A DNA stretch of 64,000 bases from Ashinkailepas kermadecensis (Eukaryota; Arthropoda; Thecostraca; Neolepadidae), in NCBI GenBank assembly GCA_034440615.1, contig JAOTOM010004358.1, forward strand, positions 62,001-126,000, written 5' to 3'. The position numbers and the translations under genes are program-made. The notes under the pieces are model-generated. The model ran no database searches. It was not told where the DNA came from and saw nothing but the letters and a program-made list of their open reading frames with translations. Below are positions 43,080 through 55,550 of the stretch, piece by piece (the stretch's first letter is position 1; each line of letters begins with the position of its first letter).

Positions 43080-45090
43080 TTTCCCCGGGCAAACGCTGTG
43101 CCCCCACACAGAGGTTGTGGGGCCCCCAAGAACCGCGCCGGGGTTGGAAAAAATAGCGCCGGATCCCCTAAAAATCTCGCTGGGAGCACCACAATTCCCT
43201 CTGGGGTCCTGAAAATACGTCGAAGGCCCAACAAGTCGCGGGACCCTCAAAATGTCGCCGGGGCACCAAAGTGGCACTGAAGCCCATGAAAATCACATTG
43301 TGGCCCAAAAGAGCGCTCAATGGCCACTAAGAAGGACGTTGGGTCTCCAAGTGTGGGACAGGGACCTCAAGGAGTCGCACCGGGGCCCCTTAAAATCACG
43401 TTGGGGGCCTCAAAACGTCTGTCCTCGAAATAGCGCTCAGAACCCCAAAAGCCTGACCGAGGCCCCTGGAAATCACGTTGGATGTCGATTCGAGGCCACT
43501 AAAACCTGCGCTAGGGATCTCAAATGTCTCAAATGCCGCGTCGCATCCATTGAGGATCACACTGGTGGCCCAAAAGGTCGCGTCGGGGCTCCAAAAGTCG
43601 CAGCTGCCTCCCGAATACGAATTCTTACCCGGAATATCACTCTGCGGCCTCACAAATCGCGTCAATGACCCACCAAAAACCGTCGAGACCCGGAAAAGAA
43701 ATGTGCCGAGCCACCGAAAAATCACATCGGGAGCCCGAACAATTGTACCGCGTCCCAAAAATATATCGCAATGGGCTCTAAAGATGGAACGCTACCATCA
43801 AAAATCACACCGCGGCACCATCGAATCGATCCGAGCACCGGCATATTAAGAGCAGGTCCCGAAAGAAAATTATCCGCAGGGGCTTTCTACTCTGAAAGGT
43901 GTCATGGGCTGAAAAATACTCGTTGAACAGCCGCAGTGGCGTACCAAGGAAAAAAATGCCTCCTTCCATCCTGAGAGGGATAGGCTCCCAAGAATCGTGT
44001 CGGGTCCTACAAAAATCGCGCTGGGGCCCCAAGAATTCTCATCGGGCCCTCGAAATTCGCGTTGGGGCTCCAAATAAATGAAGCTGGTACCAGAAAACAC
44101 GCACAGGGGTCGAAAAGTGCACTGGGGCCCGTCAAAATCGCATTGGGATCCCAGCTAAGTACAACGCGCTCAGCGAATTTCCGACGACCCTCCCCCACAA
44201 ATATCGCTCTCGGGACCCAAAATTTTCGTCGGTAGCCCCAAAAATGTGTGTCGGGCATCAAATACTCCTGTCGGGACCCCAAAAATTGCCGTTGAGGTCA
44301 CCAAATAAGCACAACTTGTCCCCCCAAAAAATCGCATCGGGACCCGAAAAGAAAAATCTGGAACCGTCCAAAATGAGGGGGTATTCCAAAACAAAATAGT
44401 TGTCCGGGCCAGGAAAATGGCTCTGGAGCTCCAAACATAGCAACATGTGTCTTCAAAAATCGCATACGGCCACGGAAAGCGTATCGGAGCTCGAATAATC
44501 GTGGCTTGACACAAATATGGCGCCGGATGTGCGAAAAAAATCAGGCAGAGATTCTGACTTGAAGCAAATTTAGAAAAGGTCTCCCAAAAACGCGTCGAGT
44601 GCAGATTACTGGCGTCGGGTACCCAGAACCACGCGCCTGGGCCCGAAAAGTTGCGCCGGAACCCCCAAAGTCGTGCTGGAGCCCCACAAATGTGCATCAG
44701 GAGCCCAAATAAACAGCAGGACCCTAAGAGCACGACGGAAGGCCCAAAAGGCAACGGGCCCTCCAAAGCGCACCGAGTCTCGCAAAAAGCGCGATAGCCT
44801 TCAAACATGTACTGCATCCTTAAATAATAACACACTGGGAGCCCTAAAAACACACCGGTGACCTTCAAAGCACACCGGGGTCATGAGACCGCATGAGTGC
44901 TTCAAAAACAGGCTGGGGCTCGCGAAGAGCGACATGGTCGAGAAAAAAAGAAAACAAGGCCGGCACTAAATATACACATCGCGAAATTCGTAAACGCACA
45001 TAAGAAAATGCATCGGTGCACAAAAAACAACAACACCCTAGCAAGACCCGGGGTCTCAAAAATGTGCCGGGCCCCTAACAAAAATTAGCT
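43080..45090 (+). repeat. Degenerate minisatellite A, long copy
   Basis: About 2 kb of loose 18-24 bp units near GGGGCCCCAAAAATCGCGTC, with the GGNCCC and AAAATCGC cores best kept. Equivalent to 17670-18440 in the opposite orientation, and it adjoins the second element B head in the same relative order. Many short frames on both strands are artefacts. Confidence 0.8.
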
Positions 45091-45926
45091 GCAGCCCGAA
45101 AACACATATGTAGACAAAGAAAAACCCAATGGGTCCAAAATGCACGAACACCGAGTCAGGGACTCGGTGCGGTAGCCAATCTGGGAGCATATTTAACCAA
45201 ACAGGTGAAGCGCATCAGAGCTCGGCGGGTATGCGGATTTCTTAAGCACTAAAATTCAGGGAAAAAGAGAAGTAATAATCGAATTGAATAAATCGAATTT
45301 TCCCAGCTAACCCCCATACGAAACATTCCATCACGTGAAATATGGCGCAAGACATATTTCACGTGACTAATTGGTAGCAATTAGCAAAACATAGGAGGCC
45401 TAGCCGATGGGCGCGAATTATCAATTCTGGTCGTAGCGCCCTAAAGTCCAAATAACTAACTAACTAACTAACTAACCCTAGCTGAAACCGTAGAATCGCA
45501 CAAAGTGTGGCGAATGTGCCGAATCCGCCAGGCCGGTGAACACGTCCACGAACGTTGGCTTGGTGGCGATCGGGTTTTGTGAACTGGAATGCCTCAAATT
45601 GGAAAGGTTTACATTTTAAAGTGATTTGTACAGGTGTAATTTCAGTAGTCTGAGGTGACATCAAGGTATACCAAAAGACGACCAGGATGGGGGAGTTAGG
45701 GTTGAAATCCGATGGCTCAGAAACGATTGGTGATAAATTGGACCCCATTCACAGGAGAATTAAGTTGGTCACTAATTATTTTTATTGAAAAAAAAGAGAA
45801 AAAAAGGACCCCCTTGAAAAATAGTCGTCGAAATCCGGCGTCTTTAAACCAAAAAGAGTAGTAGGTTGGGCACCCTCCAAATCCGTTTGCCCCCTCCCAT
45901 GGCGCAAACCCTAGGTATGCCACTGG
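45091..45926 (-). mobile_element. Element B head, minus copy
   Basis: Reverse-orientation partner of 16933-17640. The end reads CCAGTGGCATACCTAGGG on the minus strand. Homology continues through GGCAAACGGATTTGGAGGG, the AATAATTAGTGACCAACTTA region, GATTTCAACCCTAACTCCC, and on to TTGGCTACCGCACCGAG next to array A. It carries a tail insertion at 45405-45476 that the other copy lacks, and a 13-bp palindromic arm pair at 45331-45366 (TCACGTGAAATAT and its complement). Confidence 0.8.
45405..45476 (+). mobile_element. 72-bp tail-only insertion with paralogous empty site
   Basis: Holds TCAATTCTGGTCGTAGCGCC, CTAAAGTCCAAATAACTAAC and (TAAC)n. CCTAGC lies on both sides (45399-45404 and 45477-45482). 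The paralogous copy at 16.9-17.6 kb reads straight through this point, confirming the insert boundaries. Nearly the same sequence as the insert at 14177-14222. Confidence 0.92.
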
Positions 45927-46689
45927 GGGGGGAGGGGCGGGCGATAGTCCCCCCCCCAAAGCTGAGGGCTAGATCCACCTGTGACGCCATATTGTACTGA
46001 TTAGGTATGAGCAAGAAATCCTACCTGGTTAGAATTCCTTAGAGGAGGCCGTGGATTGGATGAATGTCAGTGCCAAAATGCCATTTTAACGAATACGAAT
46101 CAATCGTTCGCAACTCCATCGTGGTGGGGTTGGCACTGCAGGTACTATCTTTGGCAGTGCTTGAAATTAATTTTGGTTAGAGTAGAAGGGGTGATGTAAA
46201 ACAAGGCCATGATGGGGAAAAAATATCCAAAGGTATATGGATGATACCTATTCAGTGATATTAATGACCTTTGTTGATTGTTTGATGATGGCGATAATTT
46301 CAGTAGTGTATCTGCTGCCTTTACCAGTTGGCAGTGCTGCTGCAAGAAGCCATAGATACTTTTATAGGCCGAAATGTCACCCTTAAACTATAACAAAAAA
46401 TGTAAAAGTGGCACTTAATGATGTAAAAAATTGATTTCAAAGGAGTTGTCATTAAGTATGAGTCTCCACTCAAATTTATAATTTTAGGACACTGCTCTTG
46501 GGGAATGTGAGGGAGCGCCTCCTCTAATATGTTTGGTGAGTGGGATCTGTGACAATTGATCATTGTTGAGTTACTGGAGAGGGGGGTGAAGTCTGGTGGG
46601 GTCGGATGGTGGTCCGGCAGTCGCAAATAGACGCAACCCCAGTCAGAATGTCCTAACAGGGGACGTGGAAGTATGTGAATGGTGCGTTC
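45927..46689. other. AT-rich intergenic DNA
   Basis: No gene or repeat recognised beyond poly-G and poly-C runs at 45925-45960. Confidence 0.55.
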
Positions 46690-47734
46690 CTAGTCAGGCA
46701 CCACCGTGACAAACCAAGCTTCCAGGACCGCTCGACAAGTGTCGGGCTCTCCGGCGTCCGATCTGATGACGTGGACGATTGGGCGGCCGACGTAGCGGAG
46801 CGTGTCAGCCGAGGCCGCCAACTGGTGCAGCTGGCGCCACAGGTGGCGCATGATTGGCGCGGCGGAGCTCGCGGCCGGCCGGTGCCGCGCTGCTGCGTGT
46901 AGGCAACCGCCTGGTGCGCTGTGGCCGACGCGGCTTTCTGTTGGCGCAACCAGAGCGTCGGATATCGCTGGTGCATCATGCGTTGTGTGATGCACGAGTG
47001 CAGATTCCGTCTTTTTGTCGATGAGGGTGAGTGGCTGGCCTCGACGAAAATTGTCCGTGAGGTCTGCGACTCACGTTACATTTTCTCAACCGAAATACAT
47101 TGTGAGTCACCCGAGTGTGAAGAGACGCCTCCACCGGTGAGGTGGTGCGATGGAACGGTTGAGGGGAGGTGGCGGTGGAGTTGGGGCGCTACCGTGAGCT
47201 GGATGGTGGTGCGGACGTGACGTGACGCTGCGGCTGCGGCTGATGGACCACGAGGAGAGCGCGCGGGCACGCCCGCTGGGGACGTGACGACGACGGCCGG
47301 CGGGAGCGTGCGGCCGCGCCGCCGCACCGCCGTGGGGCTTCATCCCTCGGACGCGCCATTCGTCATGTGCCGTCCTGCCGCCTGACGGACGAGCTGACGC
47401 CGCCGCCTCTGGCCAGAATTATTGGCACCCGCCAGCGTCGTCCCCCCCCCCCGAGCTGGCGACGGGCCAGCCCGACCCCGGGAGCTGTGCGAGCCAGACT
47501 GACGTGCTGTCGACCCGCCGCAGGCTGACGAGCGTCGAGAGTGTTCCTGGCGAGTCCGACGCACCTCACTGCCGCTGCCGCCACCGCCGCCGCCAGTGGT
47601 GGACGTTTTTGCCGACAGACGGGGAGGCGCGCTTTTTGTTGGCGCCATGCCACTTGTTCGGCTTCGTGTCGGTGCCGTCTTGCACGGTGGCGTTTTTGTG
47701 CCGGGCCGGCCAGCGGCTGGTTGCTGTCTGTCTC
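46690..47734. other. CpG-rich region
   Basis: GC-dense with open frames on both strands (up to about 200 codons once the next array is included) and no domain. TGACGTGACG occurs at 47219-47228 and a poly-C run at 47441-47449. A promoter island is possible but unsupported by an exon. Confidence 0.4.
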
Positions 47735-48240
47735 AGATCCCCCGGCTGGCCGACTCTCCAATCCCCCGACTGTCGATCTCTCCAATATCCCGGCTATCTG
47801 ACTCTCGAATCCCCCAGCTGTCTGACTCTCCATCCCACCTGGCTATCGGTCTGTCCGATCCCCTGGATATCAGCCTCCTCGATCTCCTGGATATCGATCT
47901 CCCCGATCCCCCGGGTGTCGGTCCCCCCGAGCCCCCGGATATAGGTCCCCAGATCCCCTGGCTGTCGGTCTCCTCGATCCCCTGGCTGTCGGTCTCCCCG
48001 AGCCCCTGGCGTCGGTCTCCTCGATCCCCTGGATATCGACCCCGGGTCCATGTCTGTCGGTCTGTTCGATCCCCTGGCTGCCGGTCTCCTCTCGATCACC
48101 CTGACTGTCCGTCTCCGAGCCCTTGGGTATCGGTCTCTCCGAGCACCTGGATAAAGGTTCCCCCGAGTCTCTGGCTGTCGGTCTCCCCGAGCCCCTGGAT
48201 ATAGGTCCCCCTGGCCCCTAGATTTCAAGCCCCTGGCTGT
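47735..48240 (+). repeat. 24-27 bp degenerate minisatellite
   Basis: Units near GATCCCCTGGCTGTCGGTCT+CCTC with variants GGATAT and GAGCCCCTGG. It explains the Ser/Ile/Pro-rich plus frame and the Arg/Gly-rich minus frame. Confidence 0.88.
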
Positions 48241-48759
48241 CAGTCTCCGATTCGTCGGCTGTCGGTCGACAATCTCCAGCGTGTGTAAAAAGTGCTCTAG
48301 GATTGGCTTGCTCATAAGCCAACCGGCCAGGGATCTCCCGGTGGTGGTCGCGGATCTCCCGACTAACTGTCTTCGAACTCCGGACGCTGGTCAGGATTCT
48401 CCTGTCTGTGGGCGTATCAAAATACGTTTTAATTTGGACGTCGGATATAAATAAAAGCCTTTGATTGTTGTAGTGCAAATGAAAAAGCATATTGTATGAT
48501 TGGCATGCAACTGTATAACGCTTTACTTATGTGTATTGCCTAGCAACACTACACATAACTGGAATTGAAGGAAATCATCATGGCTCGTTTTATACATCAT
48601 GAATCTCCATAATGCGATAGATGTGATTCAGCGAAAGATGTAAATACCAAGCGAAATGTCTACCGTACTATATCAAAATGTCTCCCGTTGTGTCGTACCC
48701 CACCCAGATTGTTCACTGTGGTCCCACTGGTGTCCGGTTGTGGTGTGGTGTACAGTGCC
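48241..48759. other. Intergenic, no gene recognised
   Basis: AT-rich, nothing recognised. Confidence 0.55.
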
Positions 48760-49090
48760 GCCGGCCGTCGACAGCCGGGCCCTCGGCGCCAACTACAGTG
48801 GACTGGGGTCGCACCGGCTGGCCATCGTCGCCATCCGGTCGCGGCTGCCGGGGCTTTCTGAACGTGTCTCGTGCCCGGGCGTCAGCCATCCGTCTTCCTC
48901 TCAGCTGCGTGCGCCACACTGTCGGCTCTCGAGAGCCGTCCCTTGGCTGGTAATTGGTGCTCGACCCGGGCCGACCGAGCGGCGGCTGCCTGTACTGGGG
49001 GGTGACCGAGCGGCGAGTCTCGTCCCAGTGGACGCCGGCGGCTGCAGCTGGTGACCCGGGGCACGCCGCAGTCCATCCATCCACTGACAC
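48760..49090. other. GC-rich patch
   Basis: CpG-rich with frames on both strands; no product recognised. Confidence 0.4.
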
Positions 49091-49853
49091 CGAGCAGATC
49101 CATTTGCAGGCAGGGCGGTAGGCTCGTATTTCACCAGTTGGGGTTCGGGTCCAAAACTGCTTTCAAATCATCAGTATCTGTCGGAAGGTGTGTTCTTATG
49201 CAACGTGACGGTTTGTTGACCAAGTTTTCAAGCGTAAGGGAGCACAGAGAATTAGCCAAAACAGAAAATCGGCAGCATGCTTTTTTAGCAGGCATGATCT
49301 CCATAATAACCACCCCCATCCCGCTACATGTCAGGACGCGGCTGCGGGGGCGGGTCGACGACATCCGGCAACGTGATCAGCTTGTGCTATCTGGGCGGCC
49401 CAGCACCTGTAATTGGACCACACAATTTCGCAAGTCTGCGGACATAGCTGGATTATCGTCGAACGCCTGGTCGTTGGATGATAGTGGCATTGTACCGCAT
49501 TTTTTTGGTTGGGTTATCTTCTGTTGACCGTAGTGTCAGCCTCGTTTTGAGAGAAGTGTAAGGGCGTATCCAGTAAAGGGCATTGCATGGAGCAGAGCAT
49601 ATGCAACCTTTGCCGTGTGCGTATGAACATCTCGAAGTGCATGCATTTATGAGACTATCTGGTAGCGTTGGCAAAGCACTGGCAAAAACTAGTGTTCGCC
49701 GTGTCGGTGTTATTAACCTGTATAAATCATGTACTGCCGTGAGCTGTTCACCCTGCGGCAGACCACGATGGGCTATCACCGAGATCACTGGCCGGCCGGA
49801 CGCGTGACCGGGCGCGATCACTGGTCGGCCGGCACCTGGTGACGGTGCGGTGC
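49091..49853. other. Intergenic, no gene recognised
   Basis: A 158-codon plus frame (49051-49527) has no known domain or supporting context. Confidence 0.45.
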
Positions 49854-50375
49854 CGACGTCAATAGTCAATAGGCAATCGTGCCGACGTCAATAGGCAATA
49901 GTGCCGACTTCAATAGTCAATAAGCAATAGTGCCGACGTCAATAGTCAATAGCGCCGACTTCAATAGTCAATAGGCAATCGTGCCGACGTCAATAGTCAA
50001 TAGTGCCGACTTCAATAGTCAATAAGCAATAGTGCCGACTTCAATAGTCAATAGTCAATAGTGCCGACTTCAATAGTCAATAGGCAATAGTGCCGACTTC
50101 AATAGTCAATAGGCAATAGTCAGTAGTGCCGATGTCAATAATCAATAGTCAATAGTACCGACGTCAATAGGCAATAGTTAATAGTGCCGACTTCAATAGA
50201 CAATAGTGCCGACGTCAATAGGCAATAGTCGAATAGTGCCGACGTCAGTAGGCAATAGTCAATAGTGCCGACTTCAATAGGCAATATTGCCGAGGTCAAT
50301 AGGCAATAGTCAGTAGTGCCGACGTCAATAATCAATAGTGAATAGTGCCGACGTCAATAGTCAATAGTTCCGACG
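49854..50375 (+). repeat. 23/29-bp minisatellite
   Basis: Units GTGCCGAC(G/T)TCAATAGTCAATAG with an optional extra GCAATA block. Length variation comes from the number of short CAATAG sub-repeats. Confidence 0.93.
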
Positions 50376-51469
50376 TGGTGGAGTTGTGGTGCTGGAGTGA
50401 GGCGTCGGCGTGTATGTTTGATCCCGTGTAAGTACGTTATGGGTGGTATTCCGCATGTTTTGGGTGGTATTCCGCATGTTTTGGGTTCCCAAGTTCGCGG
50501 AGTGCACAGCCTTTCCCGAACAACGGCGGCGCACTATGGCCATGCGCCACGTTCTAGTATAGTGTGTCCGGAATATACGAGAGAACGCATGCGTCATTTC
50601 GGACAGGACTCTGAGTCTCAGAGGATGCGGACTCAGGCTCAGACTCTTCGGCCGGACTCTGAGGCTGGCAGACGTGGTTGACTATGATTCCAGATTTCTT
50701 CGCAATTGGGCCGTTTTTGCTTCCTTATAGGGGTTGGACTTCAAATAATATATGCACCCGGCTAGCTTATTACTGGCTTCTCCAGATCTCTGCTTTTCGT
50801 ACGTGATGATGTGACGTGTTTGTAAGTAAGGTTGTTATGGGTGCAATATGGGCCAATTGCGTTGACGCATCCTAAAACCCCAATGATGAATCAATTAATC
50901 AAGAGTACGCACAAAGGCGTCCGTGCGCACTCGTGTCCGATATGCGTGTGAATTTGACAAATGTGTTCAAAAACAGATCCGCCGCAGTGAAACAAGTCAC
51001 CGGTCACAACATGTCAGCGAGATCAAGGTATCCTATTGTCTTAACCCAACATTGTCACATATCAATTTATCAGCCAGTCAGTGCACAGTCAGCATATATT
51101 GTCTTGCATTCGCAATTTCAAAAACAAAATCAGAAAAAAACAGTTGTTTTCCTCTAGCTTCATTCACACCCACAAGTCGAAAGACTCGCATCTCGCACGA
51201 GTTCCGGCGTCTGCTGCTCGGAGATCGTGTTGGAAAATGGCAGCGCTGTCTCGTTTCTAAGCAGCCGAAACAGCTGATGCGCACTCTACAAGCTGCTCAC
51301 TCCATCCCGCCTTTACCCCATGCCTCGTACTTGGCGGCATGTGGGGTGGATAGCCCATTCCATCCATGCTGTGTGAAGTGGATAGCCCGTATCCCGTGAC
51401 GGAAGTGACCTTCGCACTTGGTGTTATATAGTTTGGTAATTTGGTAATTTAGTTTGGTGTGGTGAGCCC
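50376..51469. other. Intergenic with short duplication
   Basis: GGGTGGTATTCCGCATGTTT is repeated head-to-tail at 50440-50484. No gene recognised. Confidence 0.5.
50838..50900 (+). mobile_element. Diverged tail-only fragment
   Basis: GGGTGCAATATGGGCCAATT, GCGTTGACGCATCCTAAAAC and CCCAATGATGAATC follow the shared tail order with several changes. No duplication was identified. Confidence 0.5.
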
Positions 51470-51900
51470 ACGTTCTATGATGTGGACGACCATGTCGCTA
51501 GGTATGGTTACCACGTCTCTTGGTGTGGACGACCATGTCGCTAGGTATGGTTACTACGTCTCTTGGTGTGGACGACCATGTCGCTAGGTATGGTTACTAC
51601 GTCTCTTGATGTGGACGACCATGTCGCTAGGTGTGGTTACTACGTCTCTTGGTGTGGACGACCATGTCGCTAGGTATGGTTACTACGTCTCTTGGTGTGG
51701 ACGACCATGTCGCTGGGCACGGATTACCCACTCCCTTAGTGTAGACGACCATGTCGCTAGGTATGAATTACTCACGTCCTATGATGCGGATGGCCATGTC
51801 AATGGGCATGGATTACACACGTCCCACGATGATGTGGATGACCATGTCGCATGGTATGGATGTCTATACTACGTGGTGTGGGTGCGCCATACCCGTAGTG
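51470..51900 (+). repeat. 43-bp minisatellite
   Basis: Unit GTGGACGACCATGTCGCTAG... with exact 43-bp spacing at 51485, 51528 and 51571. It decays to the right (GATGGCCATGTC and similar). Confidence 0.92.
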
Positions 51901-52081
51901 CTGGCCATCATGTCTCGTGATATGGATGGCCCGCGTGTCCGATGGGTGGGTGAAGTGGCCTGTATCCTGCCGCGTGGGTGACTCACGTCCAGGGCGTGTG
52001 CACCTCGAATATTCGAGCCCGCCCAGAGCACGTCACCCGTGCCTGTGTGTCGCAGCGCGGCCGGCTCGACGTGGGCATACG

Positions 52082-52225
52082 GAGCAGGTCGGTCGTGCTG
52101 GGGCCAGGTTCGTACCGGCGGTACAGACGGAGCAGGTCGGTCGTGCTAGGGCCAGGTTCGCACCGGCGGTACAGACGGAGCAGGTCGGTCGTGCTGGGGC
52201 CAGGTTCGCACCGGCGGTACAGACG
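52082..52225 (+). repeat. 48-bp tandem repeat, three copies
   Basis: Unit GAGCAGGTCGGTCGTGCTGG... repeating every 48 bp (52082, 52130, 52178). Confidence 0.93.
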
Positions 52226-54619
52226 ATCGCAGCGTGCGTCGGCCACGTGCCAGCCGTGGTGGCCGGCTCCACATGGCCTGCACTTCTCCCGTACCCCGCT
52301 CTGTGTCACGTACCTGCTCGCGAGCGTCAGCTGAGTCGATATTGGTTCTGCAATTTCCCCGAAGCGCACGTGTCGTGTGTCTCGAGACGCTCGCCGGGCC
52401 TTTCCGGTCGATGATTGCAGTCGACGTAGCACACTTGGCCTCTGATGGCCACTAGCATGATGACTTTTCACTGCGCCCTGCGGCCAACTGGGACCCATTG
52501 GCGCGTGAAGCGGTGGCCGGTTGCCAGAATGGGTGCTTTGAACCCGCAGTCGGCGCGTCCTGAGGCAACAAACCCTGAGGAAACAAACCACCAGTTGCGA
52601 GGAGCATCGGTCGCGACCAATGCACGCCTGTGGAACCCTGTTTTGTTCCTCGAAACAGGTTTCTTTTCGGGTGACGATTGAACCATGTTCCGCAAATTGT
52701 AAATGTTTCTGGGTGTCTGTAGGTCACCTTTCAGGAGGGCAACAGTTCGTTCAGTAATTTTGTTTGGTATAATTGGCGAAGTCCCCAAAAACAATGTGCA
52801 CCATCATGGTAGTCATTGTCTTTCGACCGTTTCAATTCGGTTGGTTTCAGCGTAAAGGTTGGGGCCGAGTCGCAGATGCTCGAAATCTCAATTTACAGGC
52901 AACACTGCTCGCGACACTGCATGACAAGTATATGCCACTACTTTCATTTTCATTACAAATTCCGGATATTTTGGAACGCAATGGTTGGTAGCCATGTTTC
53001 TGGTGTTGCTCATGCAGCGATAAATATATAACTCGTACAGCCGCATATGTTGGATGGTGACGTCATCATCAGAGATGGCAGCTGTGCACTAAGCGAGACG
53101 GTTTTCCGTTATTAACCGGCGGATGTTGCGTCACCCACCACTTATCAGACGCCTTCCATTTGCCGAGGTGTTCTGGGCATTCTACAACCTTTGTTTGTGG
53201 TCATGCCTGTTCAAGGTCAACAGTTGCTATATTTAGATAGTGCAGAGTCTGGCGGGTGGGTAGAGCGGCCACAGGTGGAATGACCGAGACCCGGGCGGGA
53301 AGGGGATGCAGTGGCCTGATGCGATGTGCTGAAACGGAGTGGTTTTGATGAGAAGTGTACCAGATTTAAACGTGGCTTGGAATGGGCCATCAGCATCTGC
53401 GCCTCGACATGTTTGCATTGCTCGATTTCTCTATTTCGGTTGCTGCAATGTCTGGGCCTCGATTAGACTTAGTAATTCTGGATCGGCCCACTTTTACGTA
53501 AAAGCCTCAACTTTTGGCCTGCCTATTGTCCGTAGTGTCGTGGCCTAATGCGAAAATAAATTGGCTCAGTGGCGGCCGAATTCGGCAATTTCAGCGTAAG
53601 TTGGGGCGGTGCGGCGAATGCCTTCGGTCCGCATGACTGACCCTCCGTGCCGATCGATAGCCCCCGGCGACAGACACGTGACCGCGAGGTCAGAGGTCAA
53701 CGTACCGCCGCAGGCACTTCCCGGCGAGCACTGAGAAGGCTGTGCATGCCACTTCGCGGCGGCACTTCTGCAAATTAGTGGTTGTTGGCGGCTAGCGGTG
53801 GTATCTTTTTTCGCGCTTCATTCATAAACCGATTTGTTCGCTAAAGTAGGACCTGCAGCTTTTTATATCTATATCTGAATTATTTGTCATTTTTAATGTT
53901 TCTTATCTGTGGGATGAGTGCAGCCATGAATCTTCTGCGGGGACGCCTGATGTTTCTTATCTATGGGATAGGCGCAACCCCTTGGACAGGGAACTTGGAC
54001 CTTGCAACCTTACGGCAGGGAAGCCGATGCTTCTGACCTGTGACGTAGGTGCAGCCGTCGACTTACTTTTGTTTCGGACTGCACGCCAGACTTGTTCTAT
54101 CACTGCAATTTGGTGAATGTGTCGCGCCCGATGTTACTTTAGCTCTTCATACGTGCTTGAAGATGTGTGGCTTTGAACAAGAAAGGCATTGCCACCATGG
54201 ATGAGATACATGGTGCCAAATTCGACTGCCCTGCCCCTTCAGTACTTCCTTACTGGGAAGTACTGCTCGTTACTTACTTACCGCTCGTTCGCCTTACCGG
54301 GGTCTTATTCCGGCGTAATCATACCGCTGCTGTAAAATTGGAAAAACTCGGCTCAGTTTCAATATTGTCTTTGACCCTAGAAGTTCTGCGCTCCACATCT
54401 TCCGCCCCAAATTTGCCAATGCTGCTGCGTGCTTTTTGCGTCATAGCATTTCTTTATTCGACACCGTGGTCTTAGGTAGTTTTCACCGCTGTGGAGTCGG
54501 GAGAGCAAGGCTCTGTCTGTGCCCGATGCCGGCACATACGGCAGCTGTGCCAGGCCTGCACTGGCTGCCCATCGGTGGCATCGAGTTGGCTTCTTCTCAA
54601 CTAACTACCTAACTAACTC
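52226..54619. other. Intergenic, no gene recognised
   Basis: About 2.4 kb without a recognisable gene, RNA or array. GATGTTTCTTATCT.TGGGAT is directly repeated near 53895 and 53949. Around 54590-54618 an AACTAACTACCTAACTAAC run resembles the end of a SINE tail, but the body is not recognisable. Confidence 0.5.
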
Positions 54620-55310
54620 TCCCGCTGTAACGTCAGACCTGCTGTGATGCTCCTCTGTAAACTGGTCTGCCATTTCAGACGACTGAGCAGAGTGCAGCAT
54701 CAGACTCAGTTTGGCGACGTCAACACAGGAAGCTCCGGGCATCAGTTGATCGGGTTTTTTTCGGACGTTCTGCTTCGGTGCTGTCCGAAAATGTCCCGTC
54801 CCTTGCACAGCTCGTGCACGCCTCCGCTGCACGGCAATCAGTGTAGCGGTGCACAGTGCAGTGCGCCCTTGCCATTGCGACAAGCCAGCTGCCGAAAACT
54901 GGGCCGAATGTTACAGATGGATTTACGGCGGCCGCCAATCGGGATACAGCGTGTCTCGTGGGTGCCTCCTCGCGCCCACGACAGTTTTCCAGTGCCGAAA
55001 AGCATGTGAGCTGGCGATGAGTTCGGGCTGGACGGTCGGTGATTGGTCTGGTGGGCGACCTCGCGGCGATAAGGCTGAGCGAACTGCGACCGGGTGCGGC
55101 TGCCGTGCGTTGGTGCAACTCTCTACGGCAGCAGACGGATCAAATCGAAGCGTCTGATAATACGCGGCGCGATCTCATCGCGGCTGCTTTGTCGCGGTGG
55201 CGTGGGGCGCTGCTGGCCGGAGGCGGTGGCGTCGCGGCACGCCTTCTCGTGTCCTATAGCGGATCTCTGCTCGTGTCCCCGTGATGACCGGGGATAATAC
55301 GCTCGTGTCC
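54620..55310. other. GC-rich patch
   Basis: CpG-rich with overlapping frames on both strands. CTCGTGTCC..GTGATGACCGGGGA is tandemly duplicated at 55270-55325. No product recognised. Confidence 0.4.
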
Positions 55311-55368
55311 CCGTGATGACCGGGGACAGCAGCTGACGGTTGCGTAATGGGTGCCTCCGGCGGAGAGG

Positions 55369-55537
55369 GGAGTCGCGATAACTCAGTCGGTAGTACGTTC
55401 GAGATCATAAGATCGTGGGTTCGAATCCGGCAGCAGTTGGTATTACCGAGTCCGCCCGCGACCAATCGGCGTGAGAGGTTGGCGGCGCTACATGGCCTAG
55501 TAGTCTAATGCGTCGTAAAAGAACCCAAGGCTCTTCT
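55369..55537 (+). mobile_element. tRNA-derived SINE tS2, better-preserved copy
   Basis: The head AGTCGCGATAACTCAGTCGG (A box), an anticodon-arm-like GAGATCATAAGATCG resembling tRNA-Met(CAT), and B box GTGGGTTCGAATCC are followed by CGACCAATCGGCGTGAGAGG and CTAATGCGTCGTAAAAG. An imperfect 13-bp duplication TCC(G/A)GCGGAG(A/C)GG lies at 55356-55368 and 55538-55550. The head identity is by eye only. Confidence 0.85.
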
Positions 55538-55550
55538 TCCAGCGGAGCGG

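Noticed and set aside
49051..49527. 158-codon plus frame
   Set aside because: No motif; the antisense frame is also open for 77 codons; no supporting context.
50923..51399. 158-codon plus frame
   Set aside because: No motif or repeat explanation, but also no similarity I can name; chance cannot be excluded.
54480..54620. Possible SINE ending AACTAACTACCTAACTAAC
   Set aside because: The tail-like repeat is present, but the hairpin and body cannot be recognised.
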